Source: Phialophora verrucosa (Eukaryota; Ascomycota; Eurotiomycetes; Chaetothyriales; Herpotrichiellaceae). From it: a stretch of 64,000 bases of DNA. The stretch covers positions 1,364,001 through 1,428,000 of the forward strand of contig MSED01000002.1 of the NCBI GenBank assembly GCA_002099365.1, given 5' to 3'. Each line of letters begins with the position of its first letter. The first letter of the stretch is position 1. Both the position numbers and the translations under genes were made by a program. The notes under the pieces were generated by a model, which saw only the letters and a list, made by a program, of their open reading frames with translations, had not been told where the DNA came from and searched no databases. Below are positions 42,794 to 54,987 of this stretch, in pieces.

Positions 42794-45741
42794 GTGGCCA
42801 GAAAGAAACAGACTGATGCGAAGAATAGAGTGGTCACTCTGGACCGTCTGCTCTCCCCCCCAGGGTGGCGGAAAGAGACCTGCACGCGTCTACTTCTGCC
42901 TATGCTGCTCTTGAAGCTGCAGGGGACAACCCGCCAGTAAGGTCGCAAATCCTCGGGAAGAGACCGAACTATTCGGCCCCAACTTCCAGAAATGCTTCAC
43001 AGTCGCCATTGAAGCAGAAGGGCGTGCCCTCAACGACGCCGACAGCGTCTCCGGCTACAGGCTCGACTCCCATTATCGCGGGTGGTGTCGGGAACGTCTC
43101 GTCTCCGTCGCCCGCGAAGCCCAGGGAGAGGCCTTGGGATAAGTTGTTTAGCATGGAGTTCCGGTCATAAGTTTGCTGGGTCGCGTTTATAGCTGGTATT
43201 TTCACTGGCCTCTCGGAAGAGAAAAGGCAAAAGCGTTTGAGAATCAGGCTGTCGAATTCGGCACCGTGGCCCTTGCTGGGCGTTGGATGCTGCCGCCCGT
43301 CACAACGATCGCAGGAGACCACATCTTGGATTTGTTCAGGAGCAACTGCACAAGAATCAAGCTTGTATAGGGTATACGTGTCTTGATACGCTCGCATCTA
43401 AGCCCGAAAGAGCCACGTTACCGCGATGCTTGTAGCAGCGGTATCGGCCTTGTACAAGGAGCCTTGATGGCACGATTGTGTAGCCTGTCTCCTGAGGGAA
43501 GATGTCTCGTACGGAGTTGGTAGTTTACGCCGTCAAACCAGGTGGCGTGATCGAGGCCACAGCGTTTCGCCTTCTCTGCCTCGATGTTTGAAATGATTGC
43601 TTCGTACAGGTTCTTCGATCTGAGTTCCAGCTGGATTGTCTCATCCAGGGCTCTGGTGGCGTGGCGTCTCTCATGATATCAAAAGTGACAGAGACAGTGC
43701 AGCGTGACCTACCGAAGAGATACACAATACATACAATTGTATACACGCTTATCGCCGTCATGGGGGAAGAAGATGCGCGTACAAGATACGGACACACGGA
43801 GTATGTACGGAAGTTATCTTGCGTCACGCTCGAGGAGACGGGGAAAGGCGAGAACCGGAAGAATGTCGGACCGAAGTACCACCATCACATCACGTGACGA
43901 AGCCAACACAAAACATTCCAGTGGTGAGAATGATTAGCTACTCCGGGTGGCTGGGTCGCTCTGTTGCAGCGCGAGCGGCTCGTACTGGAGAAATAACCGG
44001 CTCACGAGTCTTGCAGCCGAGGGACGTCTCACAGACGACCTGCTCCTCTTGGGACTGAGATCTACAGGGTAGTTACTTCAGCTGCCGACTGGAGGCCTTG
44101 CGCTCGGTCAGCGGCCGTGGAAAAATTGCTTCATTTCAGCAGGTTTCCCGGCATAGAGGAGGCTGGGCCATGCGCAGATACCGTGCGAATTCCTAGATGC
44201 ATCTCCAAAGCATGGGACTCGCGAAATAGGCTGATAGTCATGAGCACAAAGGCCATGGGATGTTATTGAGGAGCAATGAACCATCTGGAAATGCATCTGG
44301 CAGGTGGGGATGCTCAGGTGGATACCAGTCAATCCAGATGCTGAGCGGAATGGCAGCCGTCTGCCCGTCGGGGGCACCTGCTGAGCAATGCAAGGAGGGC
44401 ATGAATTCTTTCGGTCAGATACGGGTTGTGGAAATGGGGAGAAATCAGCCGTCAAGATAACGTGTGGTGCACAGAAAATGGTAAGCTAGAAAAGGGAATG
44501 CGAGCCAAGTCAAAGGACCTTTTGTTGTCGCAAAGGGAGCGAAGGTGCTTGGGATGCCTTGGCGGATCGTGAGAAAGCTGAACAAAAGGAGAATGAAGCG
44601 ATAGTACTGTAATCGCCAGCATGGGGAACAGTCGCCTTTCCTCACGAGACAAATCCAAGGGATTCCATAGGTTCACCACCTTGTGTAGTAATTCCAGATA
44701 TGGCGGCCAGGTATGCGCGGCCTTTAGTGCAGGAGTAGTGCTGAGGAGCAGGGAAACGAACACAGCGAGGGCCGGCTGGTGAAGTCACAGTGTAAGGGAA
44801 GTGGAGTAGGTTTGCAGGCGCAGGGAGCAGAGGAGAGCAGAGATCAGAGATCAAACAAATCAATTCAGCTCGTCGGTTTGGAGGCAGGACCACTATCCGT
44901 AGCTCAGAGCAAGAAGGGGATTTGGAGGCATGTGAGTGGATGGGTGCCGCTGGAAACGAGGGAGCGAGCACGCAAAAAGATCAGGACAAGCAGAAGGGCG
45001 AGCAAGGGCGAGCTGGGAGTGGTGGCTCAATGGGTGATGGGTGATGTGTGGTGCGGGATGCGGGATCAGATCACAGGGAGGTTTGCCCGTCCCTCCCTCT
45101 GCCGCTTGTCTCTCTCACTCTGTCAGCCTCCCATACATTTTCCTCCTACTACTCCCTCAGTACTGCTTCTCCCATACTGCGAGCGCGCTGTACTGCCCTC
45201 CTACCACCCAGCAAATCGCCCTCATACTGGTAAGTACTCACTTGCTTCTCTTCACTATTTCCACCGGCACCGTCCACACCACCCATTCTCCTCTGCGATA
45301 GCTTGCGCGCAAAATTCCCATTCGAAATGCATCGCTCCTCATCATTCTGCACTGTTTGCTGCCTCGCCCAACCTCGTCGTCGCCGTCATCATCACCGCGC
45401 AGTCAACAACGGCTAACAACCACCACCACAGTCAACACCGCAGAACTTGCTTTCTGGACGCGTTTTCTCTGTGTCGGTGAGTCCAGCCGCATTTCATCCG
45501 TCGATTGTCATTGCCAAAACACGCGTTTTGGGCGCGAATGCACCCGCTCAAAACAATCCCAATTGCTTTGCGCTCCACTACTTCTTTCACCTGCACCACC
45601 CACCATTGTCTCGCAGTGTCCTCAGCTGCACCTCTACCCGCTCTGCCCACTCTTCCGCTGCTTCACTGCGCTGTCGTGCTTGCCCTTGTCCCTTCAAATA
45701 CCCGTGACTCTTGTGTCTTCCCTCTTCTCTCGTCTACTACT
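42794..45741. other. Possible ATG11 last exon, then long intergenic DNA
   Basis: 42865-43170 is an open 101-codon stretch without ATG, preceded by a pyrimidine-rich ccccccag acceptor; it suits a terminal exon of ATG11 (see findings). From 43171 to 45741 no gene is supported. The last 600 bases before NHP6 are strongly C/T-rich, as in promoters and leaders of highly expressed fungal genes, and include a donor-like gtaagt at about 45231, so a 5' UTR intron is possible. Confidence 0.4.
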
Positions 45742-46282
45742 ATGGCTAAGACAAGCACCGCGCAGACTTCTAAACCGACCTCAAAAGCCACCAAGTCCTC
45801 TTCGACAAGAACCATGCCTAAGGCAAGCGCGAAATCCAGCTCCAAGGCTAAGGGCCGCGGCACTGAGAAGAAGAAGAAGGGTTTGTCAATACACCTCATC
45901 TTGGTCTCGCTGGACTGACCCATGTAGACCCCAATGCTCCCAAGCGAGGTCTCTCGGCCTACATGTTCTTCGCCAACGAGCAACGTGAGACGGTCCGTGA
46001 AGAGAACCCCGGCATCAGCTTTGGTAAGACTTGTGCGCGCCTCATAGTATGAAACTCAGACACGCTGACAGTTCGACAGGTCAAGTCGGCAAGGTGCTCG
46101 GTGACAAGTGGAAGGCTTTGAGCGACAAGCAGCGCGAGCCATATGAGAAGAAGGCTGCAACTGACAAGAAGCGCTACGAAGACGAGAAGGCCAAGTACAA
46201 CGTGAGTCTAGTCGAACTCTCAATGCGCGCACGCACGCTGACGACGCATCAGGCTGCTGATGATGATGACGACGACGAGTAA
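45742..46282 (+). CDS. nhp6: NHP6-type HMG-box chromatin protein
   Basis: Small non-histone chromosomal protein that bends DNA and assists FACT and transcription. Four exons: 45742-45880, 45928-46023, 46080-46201 and 46253-46282, all in frame, 128 residues. Lys/Ser-rich N-terminal arm (KGRGTEKKKKG), then the single HMG box: DPNAPKRGLSAYMFFANEQR, ENPGISFGQVGKVLGDKWK, YEKKAATDKKRYEDEKAKY, and a last mini-exon giving an acidic AADDDDDDE tail. Fungal homologues usually begin MPKAxAKSSSK, which corresponds to the second in-frame ATG at 45814 (104 residues). The upstream ATG adds 24 Ser/Thr/Lys-rich residues, so the true start is open. Confidence 0.93.
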
Positions 46283-47795
46283 ATGGACTCCGGCGGGCGC
46301 ATAGCCGCTCCACGTCTTGTTCTCTCCGAAGTGACACCGTCACCGTCCGGTTGGACTTCCTCGTCTTCCTCTTATGTTTTCATTAGCAATGATCGGCTTG
46401 GGAGGCAGGGGTTATGGAGTCAGCTATGGACAGGATCGGTATGCTTCACAAATGCAGCTTACGGAGACATCGTCGAGCTCCAGGATTTAGCCCATGTCCT
46501 CGTGGTGGCGCATCACGGCCCGGGAATGATAGCTCAGCTGCAGACATCGCATAAGCCTACCATGATACTGCTGTATACTAGCTCTTGATGCAATGATTAT
46601 CAGGCACAGAAATGTGATTTCGATTTCCTTTCGTGGAGTGCTAGATGCGCGATGTCAACGCGTCAAAGCCAGATTCACCCGACCGGTTTCCCTGCTCTCA
46701 CGTCGTTGCACGCCACACGCATTCAGCAGGAGAGACTATTCCAAGCATTTTCCTCAACAGAAGCTTCGGTGATCCGTCGCTGGCACCACTGCGAACTCGG
46801 ATCCACGGGCTCATCATCCCATCCCAGCCGCCCCAAGTCCACAGTGCACTGTCGAGACTGTGTGGTTGCTGCTACACTAGGCTTGGCCAGAATGCCTCAG
46901 GCAACAGCAAGGCGCAGCCATTCTGCTCTCAACCCCAAAAAGGCTGCAATACATTCTTCCCTTCCTGAGTTTTCTCTATACAACAGACGTGAACATTTTC
47001 ATCTTTCGTCCCTGGCAATTTGACTCTGCCGGGCGTTCTCCAGCCACTCCTCGAGGAGCGACTCGCCCTCTCACGCTAGGACGGCGCGTCACAACTGTAC
47101 TGTTGTTCCTGCTTGATCTACGATTTGTCACATCGAAATCGCTCCAGCGGAGATCGAGACTCATGCTGACACAACCATGAGCTTCTTCTTAATTCCAAGT
47201 AGGTCAAACGTGGCAGTAATGTAAGTAGAACCACGTCGACCTGCATGAGAGGCCTCACTTTGTGACTTCTGCTCCAACAAAAGTCTCCTGGAGGCCGCTA
47301 ATTGCCCAGGCTTGTTAGGCAGCGAAACTGCCTGCAGCATGACGGCATCTGATCGGTCCTCCTCCTGAAGCAACAAACACAACCAGACTGCTTCAGCGAG
47401 GTCAGGGTGAGCTCCCACACGGCACAGGTTAACAAGCACGGTGAAGAGGACAGTTCGGGGGCTAAGGTCTTTTAAATCTGGTACAGGCCATGACAGCGAA
47501 ACAGTGGAGAGCTTAAGGGCTTGTGTCGCGAGGGTTCATGCGCAAGGTCAGAAGTGACAAATCGGCGTCTTCTCTGGGTATGCATCAGTTCCGCAATCTT
47601 CGGCTTCGCCTGCTGTCGGCTTGACACGTCAACGAGTGCATTTGCCTCCGCTGTATTACGAGATTCGCCGTTACGGCCGCCCTCAATCTTGGACCACATC
47701 AGTCTGGAAAAAAAGAGCCTCGTCGCAGGTGCGGCGCGATCTGCATTCTTCCTTACCCCAGATTCTAGTCCTGAGCGCATCTGGATCTACCATGC
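46283..47795. other. Intergenic
   Basis: 1.5 kb. A 92-codon minus-strand frame (47161-47439) begins with GTG only and has no motif; not called. Nothing else stands out. Confidence 0.4.
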
Positions 47796-49788
47796 ATGGA
47801 TCTACTTCTACGAGAGGAGGCCGGCAGGGCCCAAGACATTTCGGAAATCCTCAACACGATACGGAACAACGATCTGGACAATGAACAGGACATTACCTTG
47901 GCGATCACCGGCCTGAACGGATTGAGCTGGGCCCTTCGAGAACTCAACAAAGAGATCGACGCCGTCAATGGGAGACTCAGCAAAACCTTTGCCAATGACC
48001 TCAGACTCCTCCAGCGCAGCGTCGCTTTCACGCTACAAGATGTCTGGACCATCCTCGGTAGACTACCTCGTGTTGCGATCGCGGCCGACTATCAAGATGC
48101 GTGGAAGGAACTTGTCCGGTATTGCATGAACATGGGAAAGCAGACCCTCGATACGCGATTGAAGACATACCAATTGTTCACATACTCGCTGTGTAAAGTT
48201 CTCCAGAGGTAGGCAAGCGCGCCTCCGGGTTTGGTGTCGTGTCCGCTCAGGAAGTTTTGGTTAGGCAAACCTACAGCCAGGCCCAGTTCGACGACTTGCG
48301 CCACGATATCTACGAACTGCAGTTGCTACAGCGTGAAGATAGAAGACTGATCAAGGCAACGGAGGATTTTGTCAGGCTCGACCTGGTCCCTGCCCAACAA
48401 GGTCGACATTCGCCCTCCTGACTCGCTGTTATTGCTGATAACAAGCAGTCCTCAGAAAGCCCAAGTCACACGAACGACCGAGGCCACAGCCACAGCGACC
48501 GATGTCCCCCACAGCCTCCAATGACAGTTACGAAACCCTGCAGCATAAGGCAGCTCCCAGTCCGCCACCTCAGTCCCCAGTAGCATCTCCCATTTCTCCG
48601 GTGACGACCTTTTCCACGTTGAGTCGCTCCTCGAGTGTTGATCCAGAAACAAAACACTGGGCCACTAAGATATTTCACAATCTTCCTTGCACCGCCCTTG
48701 CCGAGGACCCAAACCTGTGAGAAGAGCGCGCTGGCCGTCTAAAGAGACGCTGACTTACCCTTTGGAGCAGATCCTGCTGTTTTGGCGATGTGGACGGCAA
48801 GAAACATCGACCACCGGATGCGGAATACGAAAGAATTCTCCAATTGTATGTCGAGTCAATGGCGAGAGAACAGCATTGACCGTGGACAGGAAATTCCCCG
48901 GTGGTCTCCGAACCAAGTTCTACTGGCGTCCCCACGACTACCGGAGCAAGATTGTTTGTGAATGGTATGACAATCGCAGGAATCCACGGCTGTCTTGCTT
49001 TCCGCTCAGCGACTTGCACGTGCGACGAGATGGACCGTTGCTTTACCTCTGCTGTCCGACAGTTCGTGGCTCCAGTACTTGTTGGACTAGCCTCAACTTC
49101 ACCTCGTACGAGTGTACGTTAGCGGCCCACCTTTCATCGCGACCTTGGCTAACGGGCGTAGGGCTTGTCATTTTCCACTGCACCGTGCTATCATTGCGGT
49201 CTCATGACACCTCGTCGCGCTTCGGCAACCTCCACCATGACCTCGACGGCGAGGCACTGAATTTCGCAGGGTTTGCCCTGGAACTGTACCATTTGGAACT
49301 TCCAACGCTGATTGTGCCAGGGCAATCCGTGACAGTGGTTACAAACACGCACTGCGGCTGTACCGTGACAAGAGTACCGGCGCTATTCGACTCGAAGCCG
49401 CTGTCCTGGATAAAGAAATGAAAGAGTAAGTTTCTCTGGTGCTGTGCTGCTGTGGTGGACTCCAAGAGCTGAACTCTCCAGTAGCACGCCGATCTGGACG
49501 GCATTTATAACACACAAAATCACTTCACCTACCTGGTGCCGTTGGTCCAAGAACAGTTCGACCGTGTACCTCGCGGAACTCCAACGACACGTGTTCACTT
49601 CCGAATACTCGCCTCATGTCCGCGCGAACGGCGAGCATTTTCTTGACTTCGAATCCCTTTCAGGTATCTTGGACTGGTGTTGACCTGGTTGCGTCGCTCA
49701 TGCTCACTATATCACAGATGCAGAGGATTTCGTAAAGACTCTCAGGGACCTGCGCGAGGACATTCACAACCCCAGACCGACGAAATGA
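47796..49788 (+). CDS. Nine-exon fungal protein of unknown function
   Basis: Exons 47796-48208, 48265-48401, 48449-48716, 48771-48845, 48890-49113, 49162-49270, 49321-49425, 49482-49663 and 49718-49788 join with GT-AG introns of 40-60 bases and give 527 residues, total length divisible by three. The N-terminal 180 residues are helical (ISEILNTIRNNDLDNEQDIT, LELQLLQREDRRLIKATEDF-like), as in N-terminal domains of fungal STAND/NACHT-associated proteins. A Pro/Ser-rich hinge follows (PSPPPQSPVASPISPV). The C-terminal half is beta-rich and conserved-looking: CCFGDVDGKKHRPPDAEYER, CEWYDNRRNPRLSCFPLSDL, ALRLYRDKSTGAIRLEAAVL, TPIWTAFITHKI, then LRDLREDI at the end. I recognise the plan from unnamed fungal proteins but no function. 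Possible incompatibility or signalling role is speculation. Confidence 0.7.
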
Positions 49789-50534
49789 TGCATCGGCAGC
49801 TGACCACGACGTAACGACCTTGACGATTGACGACTTATGACGATCAAATCGGCGGCATATTTATTGCCTCTCCGTCCGCACAGTTTTCTGGAGGCTTCGT
49901 CTGTTGGATACCCTCTCCTTCTCCTTCTTGAAATGTCTTCCCAGCTCAGTTTGTGACACTTCCGGTACGATTCGGCGTGCGACAGGATTTGGGAGGCTAA
50001 CGTTCGGTTCTGCTTCGTTCTTGTTGCGTTCGCGATTTTTGGGCCCGAGCGAAAAGTTGGCTAAGGCGATCGTGCATTTTGTGAAAAGTCGAGAAACGTA
50101 CAATACCAGGCAGCATGTTACATCGCTACTTTTATCAGCTCGCATACTCATATATACGCGTCTGTTCAGTACTGCTGTCGCAGCGTGGTCCAGGTCGAGT
50201 GCTCCAGCCGTACGCATCGGTGTACATGCCGAGCAGGATTGTTCCTCGGCGAGATTCCGCCCAATCGATTAGCCGTGGTACGGCGCATTGGTACGGAATA
50301 AGGGCATTTGCTCCATGTTTGGGGGGAGACGGCTGTCTCCAACATCGATCCTTACCGTTCCGTCTTCTATCGGGTCCCATCTTCGCGTCATTTGCGTACA
50401 TCGGACATTAGCCTTCGCACCTGGAGTATCTCCCATTCCCTCTCCTTATTAGCCTGTGTCGTTGACCTGAGGACCATGGCTCCTCTTCCTGCCTCGGGCG
50501 GTGTTTGCAGCTTTGAATTTGCGGCCGTGCAATC
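49789..50534. other. Promoter region of MFS transporter
   Basis: 750 bases without a supportable gene between two plus-strand genes. Confidence 0.4.
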
Positions 50535-52257
50535 ATGTCGCAGCCAGATCAACGGCCGTCACCCACCAAGGAAGCCGTGACTATCGAGGCGCCAGAAGAG
50601 AGCGTCGCTCAAGATGGGACGCCGAAATTGAAAAGGACAAAACTCCGGAAGATATATAATTGCCTAACATACGTGCCTCCGAGGTGTCGCTATGATCCCG
50701 AGAAGCCGTTTGAGTTCTCAATGGGCTTAAACCTGCTCTTTGGTATGAGTATCCTCGTCATGGACGCAATTCAGGCACTGACCGCTTGCGCCTGCCAGCA
50801 TTCGCCGGCTGTTTCACCGTGGCAAATCTTTACTACACCCACCCAATTCTTAACCTCCTCGCGGACGATTTCCATGTCACGGACGAGCAATCGTCCTACA
50901 TCCCCACGCTTGCGCAGGCCGGATATGCGGGCGGATTGCTGTTTCTCTGTCCGTTGGGAGACTTGCTCAAGAGGAGGCCGTTTGTGCTATGGCTGGTCTG
51001 GTTCACAGCCACATTATGGTACATTGACAACCATACTTCCGTTTGATATACTAGCCTGACAGCCGCTGCAGGATTGGGCTCTGCGTGACCAAGTCCTTCG
51101 CCGTGTTTGGAGTGATAACGTTCATCACGAGCGTGACGACTGTAACACCTCAATTGATGCTGCCACTTGTCGGTGACATGGCTCCACCGCATCGTCGATC
51201 GACCTCCCTCTCGATCGTCGTCTCAGGCATGCTACTTGGCATGTTAATTGCTCGTCTCCTGTCAGGTGTCGTTGCACGATTTATTGGGTGGCGCTATATA
51301 TACTGGATTTCATTTGGATTGCAATACTTCATTCTGATTCTACTCTACCTGTTTATGCCAGATTACCCGGCAACCAATCCAGGTGAGAGAATCTGGAGGA
51401 GGTATCCAATGCTCCTGTGGGACATCCTGAAGCTGGTGGCCAAGTATCCAGTCCTGGTACAAGCAATGCTTATTGGCTTGCTCACCTCGACATCCTTCAC
51501 GAGCTACTGGACGACGCTCACTTTCCTCCTGGCCGGATCGCCTTATCATTACAGCTCTTTAGTCATCGGTCTTTTTGCCCTGATCGGCATAGCCTCGATG
51601 AGCTGGGGTCCGGTCTTCGCGAGAACCGTCATGGAGAAACACCAGCCTCTCTTCTCGGTCATGATTGGCGAGATCATCTGCCTGGCAGGCGTCATCATCG
51701 GCACGTATACTGGCAAACATACAGTCGCCGGTCCGGTCATTGAAGCTGTTTGCATCGATATCGGAATACAAACCAGCCAGATCGCGAACCGTACCGCCAT
51801 TTACGCGGTTGCACCGAAGGCCCGGAATCGCGTCAACACGGCGTACATGGTCAGTGTGTTCTGCGGACAGTTGATTGGCACTGCCGTGGGCAACTCGATT
51901 TACGCTGATGGTGGTTGGATTGCGTCTGGCTCTGCTAGTGTTGGCTTCGTCTCCGCGGCATTGCTTATTTGCTTCCTGAGGGGACCGCACGAGCGAGGGT
52001 GGATCGGCTGGCATGGCGGATATAACATGCGCAAGGGAGTGCCCGAGGCACCAAAAAGCAGCCCAACGGATCAAGAGGCTATCCAGATACAGGAAGACCC
52101 AGCGCCTTTCATTGAAGATAATCTGGAAGAGCCTGAAAGACAGGCGAAGCAGTTCGAAGCGGATACTGCGGTTGAAAAAGACGGGCACGATGCAAGTTCG
52201 CGATCGTCGCAGCGTACCCTCGGCGAAGAGGCCCGAAAACACACGGAGAAAGGGTAA
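50535..52257 (+). CDS. MFS transporter, drug/H+ antiporter type
   Basis: Polytopic membrane transporter of 537 residues; exons 50535-50742, 50799-51018 and 51072-52257. Cytosolic N-terminus of about 60 residues, then helix 1 interrupted by the first intron (LLFG|AFAGCFTVANLYYTHPILN). The motif PLGDLLKRRPFVL after helix 2 is the loop 2-3 signature of MFS, and LSGVVARFIGWRYIYWISF fits helices 4-5. The second intron restores TLW|IGLCVTKSFAVFGVITF. The long acidic C-terminal tail (QEDPAPFIEDNLEEPERQ) is cytosolic. It resembles the bacterial-type YfmO/CynX-like permeases found in many ascomycetes. No biosynthetic genes are adjacent, so general efflux or uptake of small organics is the limit of inference. 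Confidence 0.88.
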
Positions 52258-52599
52258 AACTCGCGGGTTAGAGAGTACTGAATGAGAGGCTTTCAAACAC
52301 TTCAATCCACGCGCTGAACCATCAAAGAACCTGGCCGCTGACGCCCGTTCGACTTGCTTCGCCCTCTGCCTGCCCGCTTCCCGTCACTTCACTTAGTATG
52401 CCAGCCCAGCCAATCATTTCCCTTCCACGTCGTCATGCCATATATTATTTAAAAGTGGAAAAATTGTCACAATCCTCTCGGGCACAGGTCAAACTAGCAC
52501 CGGGCTAGAAGGCGTGTTCAAGACGATTTGTGCGACAAAAGTCCCCTGTTCGACTCCCGCTGTTCGCTTCGAGAAACCGACCGATCCTCCTCGAATCCG

Positions 52600-52629
52600 T
52601 CCTCCTCCTCCTCCTCCTCCTCCTCCTCG
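52600..52629. repeat. (TCC)10 microsatellite
   Basis: Ten TCC triplets, seen as GGA on the other strand. Not in a supportable gene. Confidence 0.95.
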
Positions 52630-52800
52630 AACGACAACGGAAATGAGTGGTGGACAAATACAGGCATAGAAATAACACAATGGTTGCATACTTGACAAGT
52701 CAAATCGGCGGTATGATCGCAAGATCTCCGCGAGATGGGAGTAGACCGGCTGGCTTGCCACCACCGGATATAGCCCAATCAAAACACATTCAGAACAGAA

Positions 52801-53150
52801 ATACCTAAAATGGATCTTGCGGACGCGATGAGAACTTGTTATCTTCTCTTGTAAAGAGAGAAGTATAGCTTTATTTTAATTTTTTTATTATAGAATTTAC
52901 GTGTTGGCTATTTTCTTTTTTTATCGACGTTATCGTTAACCTTAACCTAGTACTCCGTATTAAAAAGCTTAGTAACATACCCGAATAAAGCTAATGCCTA
53001 TTATCTGTTTTAGGTGAAATAGATGAAGTCTACAACTAGAGTAAAAGTCCTAGTAGGGAAGCCTACTACCCCTCTACCCGAAGACTACACTGAACTAGAG
53101 CTTCCTTATTTACTTACACTAGCTCTCATAATCTCCCCTACATAGTATGA
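52801..53150. mobile_element. AT-rich block, possible transposon relic
   Basis: About 350 bases rich in A and T (for example 52866-52905 and 52911-52990) within otherwise GC-balanced DNA. It contains tactccgtat, a short string common in fungal transposon ends, and no open frame. In ascomycetes such patches are usually transposon fragments mutated by RIP. No terminal repeat or target duplication was found, so this is tentative. Confidence 0.35.
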
Positions 53151-53183
53151 GATCGCCGCACGCCTCGCACTCACTTCTACCAC

Positions 53184-54987
53184 ATGTCTACGGGGAATGC
53201 GCCCAAGTTTGTCTCCATTAACCTATCCAGCGGGAAGAACACAGCACCGCACCGAGAACGTGAACTTCAACGCGCCGAAGCGCGCTTACACGCCGCTCGA
53301 GTCTCCCACCGCCGTCTCAGCTCTGGCATTGTCAAACATGGAACCGGCCGCAAACCTACCTCCAGGCTGCCGGCGTCGTTCGGTGTTCCCAGGGTTCTTG
53401 CGCTATGACTGGTCCTCGGCGACTTGACTCGGCGTAATAAGATCCTGAATGAGGCGGATGAAGACCAGGGGATGTTGTTGGACAGGAGGATATTTTATTC
53501 CCCGTCGACTTCGAGCTTGGGACAGGGACAGGTCGGCCCGTTCGATACTGCTCCCGTACAAGGCTTGGACAAATTCATTCACTCAATACTCGACTTTGGT
53601 ACGTACCATGAAGCCTCAACGACTCTCTAGGACACTGGACACAATCCTCGCATAGCTTACGACTATGCCTTCCCCTCGTTTGTCCCAGCTGCCCTGTCAG
53701 TGCTTTACCCACTCCTAGAGCGAGTCGGCGAAAGCTGGGCCCCCAATATGGCTATCTCCTCGAGGCCCAAATTGCTGCCGCTGCCAGGTTCCAAATGAGT
53801 CCAATGATTTCAACGACCGAAGACATCCAAAGACAGGTCGAAGTGGTCAGCCAAGTCCACGAGAAGGCGGCTATAGAATTGCTCAACCAAGAAGTTCAGC
53901 GTCTGACAACCGTACCTCCTGACATGCTTACGCGGCCGCCCTGTTGACCTACGTTTCCGGGCCCAACTCTGGCTCGGCGTCTGGAAAGCATCCGAGAACA
54001 CCCTTGGCAACGACTCAGAATCTTCACGCTATGGGTCACCTCGATATCGTCCCCGAGCGGGTTCAGGCCGTGCGAACTTTGGTGCAGCTGAGAGGTGGCA
54101 TTGACGAGCTTACCATGCCGTATCAGCGCATTGTGTTAACCTATCTCGACACTATCGTCTCTACCAGACTCGGGGTGCGGCCCGGTTGGAAATGGCCTGC
54201 AGCTATCGCTCCGTCCCTACAACGTAGCGGGGAGCATATCCTCGATCAAGCCGCGGTCGACCTAATGCAAATAATGGGCTCCGGCTTCAACGCCTTGTGG
54301 CATGAAGAAATGCACCAGGCGCTTCTCCTTATGTGCGAAGTTACCATGGCGCTCGACCATTGCCATCGGGGTGGAGCGACGGCTCCGTCCATCTGGGACG
54401 TTGCTCGCGTGAGGGTCGCTGTCCAGCATAAGTTATGCTCCTTCGATCCTATTTCCCCGGACCAGTCTAAGTCCACCGAAATTCAGTTTGAGCTTTGCCG
54501 TCTCTCGGCGCTTATTTATAGCGACATGGTCCTCTTCCCGATACCTGATCATACTAGCGTCAAGCCTCCGCTTTTGGACGACCTTGGTAGAATCCTCGAC
54601 AAGTACCGTCTGGACGAATTGTTCCTGCAAGGCGAGTCCGAATACGAAAGGTTAAGCGTCGATAGTGACTTGCTAGCCTCGTGCGTTCTACTCGCGACAG
54701 CCGCTTCAACCTCCAGCAGAGTATTCCGACCTCAGTATCTTAATCGATTCGAACAACTCATTCGTCTGGATCAGAGGTTACAGAACTGGGAGTTCTATAA
54801 GGACCTAGTGAGGAGGTATCTTTGGTGGGGTTATGTACTTGATCCCCTGGCATGGGAGGCATTTGCTGCATGGGAGGCATTTGCTGCATGGGAGGCATTT
54901 GCTGCATGGGAGGCATTTGCTGCGCTTCATGGCAAGATATCAACAACAACAACAACAGCGATGGCATTCCTCCTCTTGTTGTCCTGA
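53184..54987 (+). pseudogene. Broken fungal transcription-factor-like gene (Fungal_trans_2 type)
   Basis: Pieces of one family member lie in order: MSTGNAPKFVSINLSSGKN with a basic stretch (from 53184), GPFDTAPVQGLDKFIHSILD (about 53540), AYDYAFPSFVPAALSVLYPL after a 60-base intron ending at 53656, helical segments 53766-53935 (LLNQEVQRLTT) and a long body from 53936 (LLTY, then LVQLRGGIDELTMPYQRIVL, to LWWGYVLDP). An in-frame stop at 53406 and two frame changes, near 53739 (in gggccccc) and near 53930, separate them; I found no introns that mend these. The body frame then runs through the minisatellite as AWEAFA repeats and stops at 54987. Most likely a decayed gene beside the AT-rich relic; lost single bases in assembly are the alternative. 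Confidence 0.6.
54851..54922. repeat. 18-bp minisatellite, four exact copies
   Basis: Unit CATGGGAGGCATTTGCTG repeated four times without mismatch. As a multiple of three it stays open in several frames: AWEAFA in the upstream gene's frame, MGGICC in the downstream gene's frame, MPPMQQ on the minus strand. Confidence 0.97.

Larger units (their letters stand above)
52258..53183. other. Intergenic with microsatellite and AT-rich relic
   Basis: Contains the TCC repeat and the AT-rich block listed separately; no gene. Confidence 0.5.

Noticed and set aside
42969..43397. 142-codon minus-strand frame
   Set aside because: Antisense shadow of the probable ATG11 last exon.
47161..47439. 92-codon minus-strand frame
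   Set aside because: Starts at GTG, no domain, no partner exons.
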